DNA of 29,842 nucleotides from Bacteroidales bacterium UBA7258 (GCA_002472565.1 DKSK01000006.1:1-29842), one strand, 5' to 3'; counted from the stretch's first letter, positions 1 to 7,524 are shown. Notes: generated by a model from the sequence alone, not told the origin. Program-made: numbers and translations.

Positions 1-32
1 GACCTAAGTCAACTTGACTTTTGGTCACCCTC
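1..32. repeat. Palindromic repeat, partial copy at left end
   Basis: Bases 6-12 (AAGTCAA) and 14-20 (TTGACTT) form a perfect 7-bp inverted repeat around one base, and GACC at 1-4 can pair further out with GGTC at 23-26. Bases 12-32 are the reverse complement of the last 22 bases of the window (29821-29842), except for one base in the T/A run (four against five). The element is therefore present at both ends in inverted orientation. I saw no internal copy. It is most simply one member of a dispersed palindromic intergenic repeat at which the assembly stopped. It also lies downstream of the minus-strand tRNA, where it could act as a hairpin terminator. Confidence 0.55.
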
Positions 33-47
33 TTTTCTTGGAATTTG

Positions 48-121
48 TGATCCCGCAGGGATTCGAACCCTGGACCCACAGATTAGAAATCTGATGCTCT
101 ATCCAGCTGAGCTACGGGACC
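48..121 (-). tRNA. tRNA-Arg (anticodon UCU)
   Basis: Read on the minus strand, this 74-nt segment folds as a cloverleaf. The 7-bp acceptor stem is GGTCCCG with CGGGATC (one G-U pair), the discriminator base is A, the D arm contains AGCTGGATA, and the T arm is CAGGG-TTCGAAT-CCCTG. The anticodon loop is TTTCTAA, giving anticodon TCT, which reads AGA and, through wobble, AGG; both are used freely by genes in this window. The 3' CCA is not encoded (the next bases are CAA), so it must be added by the CCA-adding enzyme. A TATCTTTG box lies upstream at 155-162. Confidence 0.95.
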
Positions 122-154
122 CTCCTCGCACAATGCTGTACGTCTTTTATCTTG

Positions 155-162
155 CAAAGATA
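155..162 (-). promoter_or_regulatory. Candidate -7 box for tRNA-Arg
   Basis: The minus strand reads TATCTTTG, a match to the Bacteroidetes -7 consensus TAnnTTTG, about 33 nt before the tRNA. A TTTG occurs upstream (complement at 174-177), but its 11-nt spacing is shorter than the usual 19-21, so only the -7 half is convincing. The rest of 122-312, between the tRNA and the next gene, is G-rich on the plus strand and shows no coding sign. Confidence 0.35.
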
Positions 163-312
163 TAACATTTTTTCAAAGGACGGAATAATATCCCTAATAA
201 GTTTAAAAGAAATAAGCAGGAGAATATCCATGCAGGTGGGTTAGGAGGGGAGGAGGATTCGTGGGGCGGGACGGACGTGTGGCGGTCGGGCGAAGTCTGA
301 AATGGCGGACGA

Positions 313-1377
313 TCAGGCGCGGCGGGCTAGGGCCTGGAGGTAGCTTTCGTGGAGCCAGGCGAGGGCGCCGGCGGCAAGCTGCATGACGGCCTGGGATTCG
401 TGGGAAAGGGTCGCGAAGATGATTCCGATATTCCGCGGGATACCGTAGGCGACATTAAGCGCCTGGGCCACGACATAGTGGAAAGCGCCGAAGCCGCCCG
501 GGACAGGCACTATGGAACTGATGGAACCTGCGAGAAGGAGGAAGAAGGCGTCACCGCCGTCAAGAGAGGCAAGACGCGCAATGAAGTCACCGGTCTCGCC
601 GCCGAGCGCCGTCGTATCAATCGCCTGTACAGATAGGACGATGCTCCAGCTCATTCCCCAGTAGCACAGCCAGATAAGGACAGTATAGACGATGAACTTC
701 CACCATGACTTCATCCTCAGGCAGCTCCCTATCCCCTGCCAGATGCCGTCACAGACATGTGCGATCTTTTCGGCCACCTTGCTCCGGCCGCGGAAATGGT
801 AGGCAAGAAAGATGAAGAGAACTACGGCCGCAAGACCTGACAGCATGATCAAGATGGTGCCGTCTTGGAAACGACCCGAAGCCGAATCCAGCGAGGATGA
901 GAAGAAACTCTTGTAACGGGAGCCAGCAAAGAGAAAAGCCGCGACGAAGAGAAGGACAAGGCTGACCATATCCCAGAGCCTGTCCACCACCATGGTTCCG
1001 AGGACCTTCTCATATTTCGTGACCCTGCGTCCGCTCTCATCCTTGGCCGAAGCGCTCGTGATGTAGCCGCAGCGGACAAGCTCGCCGACCCGGGGCAGAA
1101 CCATGTTGACGACATAGCTGATGGCAGTCGCGTCGTAGCAGACTACGCCCTTGACCTGAGGGTCCAAAGGCCTGAGAAGTTCACGCCAGCGAAGCCCTCT
1201 GAAAATTATCGCCATGAGTCCGATGGCCATGGAAAGGCCCACATAGCCCCACCTGCAGAGCTTTATCGCCTTCCAGAACTGCTTCCAGTCCACTCCCCTG
1301 AATGAGAAGTAGAGAAGGGCCGCGGCGAGAACGAACGGCAGGACGTATTTGAGGGTTTTACGGACCCGTGAATCCAT
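313..1377 (-). CDS. YbhN/UPF0104 (lysylphosphatidylglycerol synthase TM-like) membrane protein
   Basis: A 354-residue polytopic inner-membrane protein of the UPF0104/LPG_synthase_TM family, the membrane half of MprF-type enzymes found without the aminoacyl-transferase half. About eight hydrophobic segments are visible, the first near residues 12-28. Family-like features include an F-R-G-L-R-W stretch near 60, a V-N-M-V-L-P-R-V-G-E-L-V-R segment near 90-103, and S-I-V-P-V-P-G-G-F-G-A near 295, the glycine/proline-rich signature before the last helices. No soluble LPG-synthase domain follows, so lipid aminoacylation should not be assumed; related proteins are proposed lipid or polyprenyl-phosphate handling proteins. 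The ATG at 1377 is divergent from the PfkB gene, with 48 bp between them containing a -7 box for each direction. Confidence 0.8.
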   Translation of the reverse strand: MDSRVRKTLKYVLPFVLAAALLYFSFRGVDWKQFWKAIKLCRWGYVGLSMAIGLMAIIFRGLRWRELLRPLDPQVKGVVCYDATAISYVVNMVLPRVGELVRCGYITSASAKDESGRRVTKYEKVLGTMVVDRLWDMVSLVLLFVAAFLFAGSRYKSFFSSSLDSASGRFQDGTILIMLSGLAAVVLFIFLAYHFRGRSKVAEKIAHVCDGIWQGIGSCLRMKSWWKFIVYTVLIWLCYWGMSWSIVLSVQAIDTTALGGETGDFIARLASLDGGDAFFLLLAGSISSIVPVPGGFGAFHYVVAQALNVAYGIPRNIGIIFATLSHESQAVMQLAAGALAWLHESYLQALARRA

Positions 1378-1387
1378 ATATTTTGAC

Positions 1388-1395
1388 TAAATTTG
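1388..1395 (+). promoter_or_regulatory. Candidate -7 box for the PfkB gene group
   Basis: TAAATTTG matches TAnnTTTG, 30 bp before the ATG at 1426. No clear TTTG is seen 19-21 bp upstream, so support comes only from the -7 element and the divergent arrangement. Confidence 0.35.
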
Positions 1396-1403
1396 CAGTC
1401 TGA

Positions 1404-1411
1404 CAAAGATA
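1404..1411 (-). promoter_or_regulatory. Candidate -7 box for the UPF0104 gene
   Basis: The minus strand reads TATCTTTG, 26 bp before the ATG at 1377. It faces and nearly abuts the plus-strand box at 1388-1395, so the two promoters would overlap and might compete. Confidence 0.35.
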
Positions 1412-1425
1412 GATAATTTTTTCCT

Positions 1426-2439
1426 ATGAAATCAATCCTCGGAATGGGAAACGCCCTGACGGACATCCTTGCCATACTTCCAGACGAATCTCTTCTTGAA
1501 AAATACCATCTCCCCAAAGGCAGCATGCAGCACGTTGACATGGAGACGGGAGACCTGATTTGGAGCAGGCTCAAGGAATATGGGGTAAAGTACGTCCCGG
1601 GAGGCTCGGCCGCCAATACGATAACTTGCACATCGATTTTCGGAATGCCCTCCTGTTTCATCGGCAAAATCGGTCATGACGAAATCGGAAACCTCTTCGA
1701 CAGTTCCATGCAGCAATATGGTGTCAGGACGAAGATGTTCTATGGCACCAAGTCTTCGGGACGATGCATGGTCTTTATCACGGGAAGCAATTCAGAAAGG
1801 ACTTTCGCCAGCTATCTGGGCGCGTCAATCGAACTGAGGGCAAGCGACCTCAAGCCGGAATATTTCAAAGGCTATGACTATTTCCATATCGAAGGTTATC
1901 TGGTCCAGGATCAGGAGCTCATAGCGACTGCGGTCAAGATGGCCAAAGAGGCCGGGTGCCTGGTATCTCTCGATATGGCCTCCTACAACATCGTGGAAAG
2001 CAACGACGCCTTCCTCCACAACCTCATAGCGGAATATGTGGACATAGTCTTCGCGAACGAATCGGAGGCGAAGGCTTTCACCAAAATGGAACCTCGCGAG
2101 GCTGCTGACGAAATAGCAAGACATTGCGGAATCGCCGTAGTGAAAGTCGGGAAAGACGGGTCCATGGTGAAGAGCGGGGACGAGTTTTACCGCATCCCAG
2201 CCTGGCCTTCGGAGCCGGTTGACGCCACGGGAGCAGGAGACACCTATGCCGCCGGCTTTCTCTATGCGCACGCTCTGGGCCTGCCTCTGAAAGCTTGCGG
2301 AGAAATAGGCTCGATTATTGCTGCAAAGGTCGTCGAAATTGTAGGCACGAAAATTGACGTGCCTCGCTGGAAGGCCGCCAAAAAAGAAATCCGCGAGCTT
2401 ATCGCGAAAGTGGGCGGGCCTAAAGAAGCGATGAAATAG
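1426..2439 (+). CDS. PfkB-family (adenosine kinase-like) sugar/nucleoside kinase
   Basis: A 337-residue ribokinase/PfkB fold kinase that would phosphorylate a hydroxymethyl group of a sugar or nucleoside with ATP in the cytoplasm. The N-terminal family signature G-G-S-A-A-N lies at residues 59-64. The C-terminal ATP/anion-hole signature D-A-T-G-A-G-D is at 266-272, followed by T-Y-A-A-G-F, so the catalytic base is Asp272. The length is normal. Bacteroidetes homologues are commonly labelled adenosine kinase, but the substrate cannot be read from the sequence; ribokinase, fructokinase and nucleoside kinase remain possible. It starts a plus-strand group: the next gene begins 17 bp after its stop, then popT follows. 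Confidence 0.85.
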   Translation: MKSILGMGNALTDILAILPDESLLEKYHLPKGSMQHVDMETGDLIWSRLKEYGVKYVPGGSAANTITCTSIFGMPSCFIGKIGHDEIGNLFDSSMQQYGVRTKMFYGTKSSGRCMVFITGSNSERTFASYLGASIELRASDLKPEYFKGYDYFHIEGYLVQDQELIATAVKMAKEAGCLVSLDMASYNIVESNDAFLHNLIAEYVDIVFANESEAKAFTKMEPREAADEIARHCGIAVVKVGKDGSMVKSGDEFYRIPAWPSEPVDATGAGDTYAAGFLYAHALGLPLKACGEIGSIIAAKVVEIVGTKIDVPRWKAAKKEIRELIAKVGGPKEAMK

Positions 2440-2456
2440 TAGACAGAAAGACACAG

Positions 2457-2990
2457 ATGTTCAATTCATTCAAGAATTTCTTCAGGAAGAGATGCCTGCG
2501 GAAATTCTCAGGCAATGCCACAACCGGAATCATTCCGCTTTCGAATATAAAGTCCATGGCGGTCTTCCTTGATGTAGAAGACCAGACATACGACGAATGC
2601 AAGAACGAAATATTGGCCTTCGCCCGCGACCACAATATTCACTGCGAGATATTTTATTTTGACTTCAGGCGTATAGAAGGAGGAGAAAGGCTGATAACCA
2701 GCATAACGAACACAGTCCTCAAGAAGGACCTGAACTGGTACGGAAGACCCTGCCGCGAGAAGGTAGACCTAATGCTCAGCTACGAATCAGACCTTTTCAT
2801 CTCTCTGATAGAGGGAGCACCTTTCCCTATCCAGTACATGGCGTCATGTTCAAACGCCAAATTCAAGGTCGGCAGGAAACAGATACCCGGCAACGTCTTC
2901 GACCTTGTGATAAAGGACCCGAACGGGCAGGAGGTCTCCCAGGCCGACATGTTCCTCGAAATCAGGAAAATAATCGAAAAAATAGGATAG
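2457..2990 (+). CDS. DUF6913-like protein of unknown function
   Basis: A 177-residue cytoplasmic protein without signal peptide or membrane segment. It has a basic N-terminus (K-N-F-F-R-K-R-C-L-R-K), a hydrophobic strand S-M-A-V-F-L-D near residue 35, and a conserved-looking stretch D-L-F-I-S-L-I-E-G-A-P-F-P-I-Q-Y near 112-127, followed by S-N-A-K-F-K-V-G-R. This layout resembles a Bacteroidetes-restricted family that I recall being labelled DUF6913; the assignment is from memory and moderate. No function is known to me. It sits between the PfkB kinase (17 bp upstream) and popT (6 bp downstream), so it is almost certainly co-transcribed with both. Confidence 0.65.
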   Translation: MFNSFKNFFRKRCLRKFSGNATTGIIPLSNIKSMAVFLDVEDQTYDECKNEILAFARDHNIHCEIFYFDFRRIEGGERLITSITNTVLKKDLNWYGRPCREKVDLMLSYESDLFISLIEGAPFPIQYMASCSNAKFKVGRKQIPGNVFDLVIKDPNGQEVSQADMFLEIRKIIEKIG

Positions 2991-2996
2991 AAAACC

Positions 2997-3965
2997 ATGG
3001 CTGTAATCAGCGTAAAAGATTTCATAGTAGCGGCCAAAGGCTTTGCCATGGGCGCCGCCAACGTAGTGCCGGGAGTTTCCGGCGGGACCATCGCCCTGAT
3101 AACTGGGATATACCAGGAACTTGTAGATTCCCTTAACGCCCTGATGAGCAGACCCGCATGGAGCTTGCTCTTTCATGGTAAGCTAAGGGAATTTTGGCGC
3201 TATATCCACGGGCCGTTCATGCTGGCCCTTCTATTAGGAGTAGTTGTGAGTATCTTCTCTCTGGCACGTCTCATGACAGCCGCCCTCACCAATTACCCTG
3301 TCCAGACCTGGGCCTTCTTTTTCGGTCTTATCATCGCCTCGGCGGTCTACATGCTCTACGACATCAAGGGCTGGAATATCGGGGCGGTGCTTCTGGCCAT
3401 AGCTGGAGCGGTGCTGGGCGTAGTCGTCTGCACCCTTTCCCCTGCTACCACGCCGGATGACCTCTGGTTTATTGCGATCTGCGGAGCCATAGCCATCTGC
3501 ACCATGATACTTCCAGGAATTTCCGGTAGTTTCATCTTGGTGATTCTCGGCAAATACGAGTACATAATGAACGCGATCGGCACCCTCAACTGGCCTGTTC
3601 TCATAGTCTTCGGCCTGGGTTGCGTCGTCGGCATCCTCGCCTTCGCCAAATTTCTCCACTGGCTGCTTCGCGACTACGAGAAAGGGACCATGCTGGTTCT
3701 GGTCGGCTTCGTGATCGGCTCGCTGGTTAAAGTGTGGCCATGGAACGACATGGAAGCCGTAGCCAAGGCTGACTTCATCCAAGGAGGCGCCTCCGCGGAG
3801 CAGGCCGAAATAGCCGCAGGCAACCTCGCACAGCTCGTCGCCGGAGGGCAGAGCTGGTCAAACTTCGGCGTAGAGAGGCATCTTCTTGGCGCCTGCATCT
3901 GGGCGGCGGTAGGAATCTTCGTCGTGTGGGCCCTGGAGACCCTCTCATCCGGGAAAGCCAAATAA
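2997..3965 (+). CDS. popT: PopT/DUF368 polyprenyl-phosphate transporter
   Basis: A 322-residue integral membrane protein of the DUF368 family. The diagnostic N-terminal motif G-A-A-N-V-V-P-G-V-S-G-G-T is at about residues 20-32 and a second, repeat-like motif M-I-L-P-G-I-S-G-S-F is near 168-177. This pattern of two inverted P-G-x-S-G re-entrant segments is typical of the family. DUF368 proteins (PopT) are established candidates for returning undecaprenyl phosphate across the cytoplasmic membrane, recycling the lipid carrier for peptidoglycan and glycan synthesis. Eight or more hydrophobic segments are visible. The gene follows the DUF6913-like gene by 6 bp and converges with the Dcu gene; only 23 bp separate the stop codons and no clear terminator hairpin is seen there. 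Confidence 0.88.
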   Translation: MAVISVKDFIVAAKGFAMGAANVVPGVSGGTIALITGIYQELVDSLNALMSRPAWSLLFHGKLREFWRYIHGPFMLALLLGVVVSIFSLARLMTAALTNYPVQTWAFFFGLIIASAVYMLYDIKGWNIGAVLLAIAGAVLGVVVCTLSPATTPDDLWFIAICGAIAICTMILPGISGSFILVILGKYEYIMNAIGTLNWPVLIVFGLGCVVGILAFAKFLHWLLRDYEKGTMLVLVGFVIGSLVKVWPWNDMEAVAKADFIQGGASAEQAEIAAGNLAQLVAGGQSWSNFGVERHLLGACIWAAVGIFVVWALETLSSGKAK

Positions 3966-3988
3966 GCCGGACAAGGCAAGACGGGCCC

Positions 3989-5374
3989 CTACTGGATGAA
4001 GCCGGCGAAATAGCCCGGGAAAATCACATTCGCAATCAGATAGCCCGCCACCGTCGACACGAAGACGCTGATGAGCCCCGGCATCATGAAGCTATGGTTC
4101 AGCAGGTACTTCCCTATCACGGTAGTTCCTGAGCGGTCAAAGTTGACCGTGGCGATATCGGAAGGATAGTTCGGAATGAAGAAATAACCGTAGACGCTTG
4201 GCAGAACACCGAGCAGGACAGGTCCCGCTATGCCGAGACTGTAGGCCAGAGGAAGCATGGCCACGACTACGGCCCCCTGTGAATTGATGAGGACAGACAC
4301 GAGGAAGAAGACGAAAGCGATGGACCATGGATAACGACTCACCACCTCTGAAAGGGCGTCCTTCATCTCCGCCATATAGTTTCCGAAAAAGGTGTCGGCA
4401 AGCCAGGCTATGCCGAAGATGGCGACCACGGCCACCATTCCTGACTGCCAGACGGCTCCGGCGACGGCCTTTTTAGGGTCGGCCTTGCAGAACATGATGT
4501 TGAATGCGGCCGCAGTCAGCATGATTATCTGGATTATCAGATTCATCTTCGGAATCCCCATTGCCTGCGCGAGAGGGATATTCTCTCCTCCGGAATTGAC
4601 ATGAATCATCTGGCAGAAGGCGAAGCAGACAATGACAAGCAGGGAGGCAAGGAAAACGTAAACCGATGACTTGGCAGACTTGGTGATGACCTTGTCAAGG
4701 GTAGTAGCAGAGGAACCGTACATGAACTCATGCATCGCAGGGTCGGCGTTCCGCTTCTGAAATTCAGGATCCTTGTCAAGATCCCTGCCTCTGTGATACG
4801 AGGCGGCAGAGGCGAAGAAAATGCCTGCCAGACAGGCAGGAAGAGTAACCATCAGCACCTGAGGAATCGAAACCATGTAGCCATTGGCGTTGGAAATCGT
4901 CACGAAGCCCACAACGGCGGCCGCTATCGGAGAGCAGGTTATGCCAACCTGGGAAGCCACTGAGGCCACGGCGCAAGGCCTTTCCGGCCGGATACCTTTT
5001 TTCAGGGCTATGTCGCAGATGATCGGCATGATCGTGTAGACGACATGGCCGGTCCCGACAAGAACGGTCAGAAAAAAGGTCGTAAGAGGGGCCAGGAAGG
5101 TGATGTGGTCAGGATGCTTGCGGAGCATCTTTTCAGCTACCTGAATCATCCAGTCCATGCCGCCGGAAGCCTGGAGCGTTCCTGCGCAGGTGACGGCAGC
5201 TATGATGATGTAGATGACATCGGTCGGAGGTGTACCAGGCTTAAGACCGAAACCGAAGACCAGGATGGCCAGACCGATGCCGGAAATCGCGCCGAGCGCA
5301 AGACTGCCATAACGGGAACCGACATAGAGGGCCGCCAGGACTATGAGAAGCTGTACTATGAAAAGAATGGTCAT
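3989..5374 (-). CDS. dcuB: Anaerobic C4-dicarboxylate transporter, DcuA/DcuB family
   Basis: A 461-residue transporter with roughly a dozen hydrophobic segments. The N-terminal region strongly recalls E. coli DcuB: A-T-L-Q-A-S-G-G-type sequence (here G-T-L-Q-A-S-G-G-M-D) near residues 65-74, L-V-G-T-G-H-V-V-Y-T-I-M-P-I near 105-118, I-R-P-E-R-P near 128-133, and D-L-D-K-D-P-E-F-Q-K-R near 198-208. Dcu carriers exchange fumarate, malate or aspartate for succinate during anaerobic fumarate respiration, which suits a succinate-producing Bacteroidales. The gene begins 8 bp after the stop of the PPC-domain gene, so the two form one unit. Choosing the symbol dcuB over dcuA is a judgement from the N-terminal similarity. 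Confidence 0.9.
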   Translation of the reverse strand: MTILFIVQLLIVLAALYVGSRYGSLALGAISGIGLAILVFGFGLKPGTPPTDVIYIIIAAVTCAGTLQASGGMDWMIQVAEKMLRKHPDHITFLAPLTTFFLTVLVGTGHVVYTIMPIICDIALKKGIRPERPCAVASVASQVGITCSPIAAAVVGFVTISNANGYMVSIPQVLMVTLPACLAGIFFASAASYHRGRDLDKDPEFQKRNADPAMHEFMYGSSATTLDKVITKSAKSSVYVFLASLLVIVCFAFCQMIHVNSGGENIPLAQAMGIPKMNLIIQIIMLTAAAFNIMFCKADPKKAVAGAVWQSGMVAVVAIFGIAWLADTFFGNYMAEMKDALSEVVSRYPWSIAFVFFLVSVLINSQGAVVVAMLPLAYSLGIAGPVLLGVLPSVYGYFFIPNYPSDIATVNFDRSGTTVIGKYLLNHSFMMPGLISVFVSTVAGYLIANVIFPGYFAGFIQ

Positions 5375-5382
5375 GACCGGAT

Positions 5383-5814
5383 CTATTTGAAGTCATACAT
5401 ATTGAGGCCTGTCTCTTCATCGAACTTTCTTCCGCTTTCACATTCAAGTCTCACCACTGAAAGTTCGCAGGCGCCGTTTATGAAGGCGGATAGGAGATGT
5501 CCGCCGATGCATGTATAGTCACGTCTTCCCAGGACTACATGGACATGGAGATAGGGTTTTCCGTCCTTTGTGGAGATGTTGCCGATGATGGAAGCGCCTT
5601 CCATCTGCTCCCTGAAAGTTTTGTCAACATATTTCTTCGTCTGCGGGTCATAGAAACGGAGAGTGGCCTCCCCTATAGCCCCGAGACCGGAAATAAGTCC
5701 CGCGCGAATATCCTCCTTTTCGCAGAAGGCCATAAGAGCGGAGATCATCTCCTGGTGATTGTCTATACTCAGAAGATAAGTATTGTCTGATTTACAGCTG
5801 GAAAACATGGTCAT
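5383..5814 (-). CDS. PPC/DUF296 domain protein (possible DNA-binding)
   Basis: A 143-residue, single-domain protein of the PPC (plants and prokaryotes conserved, DUF296) family. The N-terminal strand Y-L-L-S-I-D, the segment I-S-G-L-G-A-I-G near 42-49, and the H-x-H and H cluster in L-H-V-H-V-V-L-G-R-R-D-Y-T-C-I-G-G-H-L near 89-107 are family hallmarks; the histidines are thought to bind a metal. Bacterial members form trimers and are often annotated as DNA-binding by analogy to plant AT-hook proteins, which carry an extra motif absent here. It is the first gene of a two-gene unit with the Dcu transporter. Translation could start at 5814 or at a second in-frame ATG at 5808. Confidence 0.8.
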   Translation of the reverse strand: MTMFSSCKSDNTYLLSIDNHQEMISALMAFCEKEDIRAGLISGLGAIGEATLRFYDPQTKKYVDKTFREQMEGASIIGNISTKDGKPYLHVHVVLGRRDYTCIGGHLLSAFINGACELSVVRLECESGRKFDEETGLNMYDFK

Positions 5815-5831
5815 ACATTTTAAAAAACGTT

Positions 5832-5839
5832 CAAAGATA
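5832..5839 (-). promoter_or_regulatory. Candidate -7 box for the PPC-dcu unit
   Basis: The minus strand reads TATCTTTG, 17 bp before the ATG at 5814. A TTTG at the usual -33 distance is not evident. Confidence 0.35.
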
Positions 5840-5851
5840 GGATTTTTATGC

Positions 5852-5859
5852 TATATTTG
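5852..5859 (+). promoter_or_regulatory. Candidate -7 box for the 5880-7360 gene pair
   Basis: TATATTTG matches TAnnTTTG and ends 20 bp before the ATG at 5880. The upstream half is only a weak T-rich match near 5829-5832. The box lies 12 bp from the opposing minus-strand box, so the two start regions overlap. Confidence 0.38.
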
Positions 5860-5879
5860 GGTTTGAAAAAGAATAATTC

Positions 5880-6362
5880 ATGGCTGAATTCGACACTTCG
5901 GTTAGCTTCAGGACTGAACGCAAATTCACTCTCGGCACTGACGCCGACAGAGATGTGATAATCAAGGAAATATGCAATGATGACTTTTTGCGCAAGGTGG
6001 GCGCCAAGGTCTGGGGAGACGCCGGAAACGGAGAAGTCTGGCTGGACTGTTCAGATGCTCTCCGCACGCGCTATCTCAAGGTCGTCGTAGATGAAAACGC
6101 ACAGATCACCGTATCTTCGGCCTTCTCGATGAGCCGCCTGTGCGAAGTCCTTTTCGCAGGCCTGATCCTGCTTTTTGTCTGGGGACTTAGCAAGGGCTTC
6201 TCTCCTGCCGCAGGCAAGAACGGCTGGCTCGTTTTGTCAGAGGCTTCTTTTCTTGCCGCAGCGGCCCTTATCGGCTCGGTCACTCTCGGCAAACAGCTAT
6301 GGTCCCGCTCCTCGAGCGCAAAACTTTCCGAGGCTTTAATCAGCAAATTCAACAGAAAATGA
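5880..6362 (+). CDS. Hypothetical membrane protein with two TM segments
   Basis: A 160-residue protein I do not recognise. Residues 1-80 form a soluble, charged domain (D-T-S-V-S-F-R-T-E-R-K-F-T-L at the start, and a G-E-V-W-L-D-C-S strand near 50-57). Two hydrophobic segments follow: about 88-105 (L-C-E-V-L-F-A-G-L-I-L-L-F-V-W) and about 117-135 (W-L-V-L-S-E-A-S-F-L-A-A-A-A-L-I-G), then a short basic tail. With no N-terminal signal, the soluble part is probably cytoplasmic. Its TGA stop overlaps the ATG of the next gene in an ATGA arrangement, indicating translational coupling and a shared job with that secreted protein. Confidence 0.7.
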   Translation: MAEFDTSVSFRTERKFTLGTDADRDVIIKEICNDDFLRKVGAKVWGDAGNGEVWLDCSDALRTRYLKVVVDENAQITVSSAFSMSRLCEVLFAGLILLFVWGLSKGFSPAAGKNGWLVLSEASFLAAAALIGSVTLGKQLWSRSSSAKLSEALISKFNRK

Positions 6363-7360
6363 GAAAATTCATATACGCAGCTCTTGCAGCCCTCTTCATC
6401 CTGCCAGCTCTGGCTTCAGGGCAGGATTTGCTTCGTTTCAACTATCAGAAAAACGGCTATACCTTTACGGGAAGTGAGCGCATCCGCGTCGAAGGCACAA
6501 ACCCTCTATATGTCCAGCTCCAGAAGATCACTTTTCCGGATAAAGGGGTTGTCTTCGAGATGAGGGTGGATGTCGAGGACTCGGAAGCATGGAAGATGCC
6601 GAAGAACGCCCCTCTGACTGTCTCCACGACGGCGGGGAAGACGGTGATACTCAAAAATTCCGCCGACCAGCCTAATCTTGTGGCACCGAAAGGTATCAAG
6701 AAAGGTAATTCCAGGGTGTGGCTGAACTATGGGGAGTACTATTTCGAGAAGGCTGACCTGGAGAAAATGCTCTCTGGAGTCTCAAAGATCGAGGTGACCA
6801 GACGCTGGTCTTCCTCCGGGGTCATCGACATCGTTTACAAAGACAACGAATTCGGCAAGGCGCTGAGTTCGGCATTTGAGGCGGTCAACGGGGCCAAGAC
6901 TACGAAGATCCAGGGTTCCAGCGACAATCTGCAATCAGTGAGCGACCTCAACGGGAACCGGATAATCACCTCGAAGCGTTTCTCGGTCTCCGCACAGGAC
7001 AAGACCGGCATAACCCAGGACATAGAGGTCGGACTGAAATACCTTTACTATGCCGATTCGAACAAGGAAAGCTACGATCTGTATCTCTTCCCGGACGGGG
7101 TCAGCGTTCCTGACGGCGGCGCAATAGTTTTCACGCTCAATAGCGGCGAGGAAATCGCTCTCAAACAGGAGCAGAAGCTTCCGGAGGGCAGGGTGCTGGT
7201 CTATCCGACGATTGAGCAGCTTAAACGGCTCATGGGTGGCGTCAGGGGCATCAGCATGCAGACAAGCACCCGCGAACGCAGCTACGTCTTCTCCGCCGAC
7301 AATTTCTCAGACCGTCTGTCCACCCTCTATCAGAGCATCATGACAGCGGCCATCCTCTAG
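6359..7360 (+). CDS. Hypothetical secreted protein
   Basis: A 333-residue protein of unknown function. I place the start at the ATG at 6359, because it gives a clean Sec signal peptide (M-R-K-F-I-Y, then A-A-L-A-A-L-F-I-L-P-A-L-A-S-G, cleavage around residue 20) and overlaps the upstream stop as ATGA; an upstream in-frame ATG at 6299 would add 20 residues that hide the signal. The mature part is beta-rich and has two similar halves of roughly 150 residues: the first has F-N-Y-Q-K-N-G-Y-T-F and M-L-S-G-V-S-K-I-E-V, the second K-R-L-M-G-G-V-R-G-I-S-M. Both end in matching L-S-(S/T)-x-(F/L) helices, suggesting an internal duplication. No catalytic motif is seen. Confidence 0.72.
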   Translation: MRKFIYAALAALFILPALASGQDLLRFNYQKNGYTFTGSERIRVEGTNPLYVQLQKITFPDKGVVFEMRVDVEDSEAWKMPKNAPLTVSTTAGKTVILKNSADQPNLVAPKGIKKGNSRVWLNYGEYYFEKADLEKMLSGVSKIEVTRRWSSSGVIDIVYKDNEFGKALSSAFEAVNGAKTTKIQGSSDNLQSVSDLNGNRIITSKRFSVSAQDKTGITQDIEVGLKYLYYADSNKESYDLYLFPDGVSVPDGGAIVFTLNSGEEIALKQEQKLPEGRVLVYPTIEQLKRLMGGVRGISMQTSTRERSYVFSADNFSDRLSTLYQSIMTAAIL

Positions 7361-7439
7361 GAACCCCGCAGACAGAATACCACCTCTCAAGCATGCCCAT
7401 CCCACCTCAACCCCAGGGGCGGCAGGGAGCCCATGGTAG

Positions 7440-7514
7440 TCCCGGGAAGCCCCGGGGAAAGGGAAAAAACGAAAGTTCTCTACCTACTTTCACCCCTTAG
7501 AGCACGTTCGTGCT
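7440..7514 (+). other. Structured non-coding stretch after the secreted-protein gene
   Basis: Three short inverted repeats follow each other: CCCGGG at 7441-7446 with CCCGGG at 7451-7456 (4-nt loop), GAAAGT at 7471-7476 with ACTTTC at 7486-7491, and AGCACG at 7501-7506 with CGTGCT at 7509-7514. They lie between the stop at 7360 and the terminator at 7525-7570. This could be a structured 3' untranslated region or a small RNA ended by that terminator. No promoter box was found inside 7361-7440. Confidence 0.3.
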
Positions 7515-7524
7515 GGACGAACAA

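Noticed and set aside
313..1377. Annotating the UPF0104 protein as a lysylphosphatidylglycerol synthase (MprF)
   Set aside because: The soluble aminoacyl-transferase domain is absent at 354 residues, so lipid lysylation cannot be inferred.
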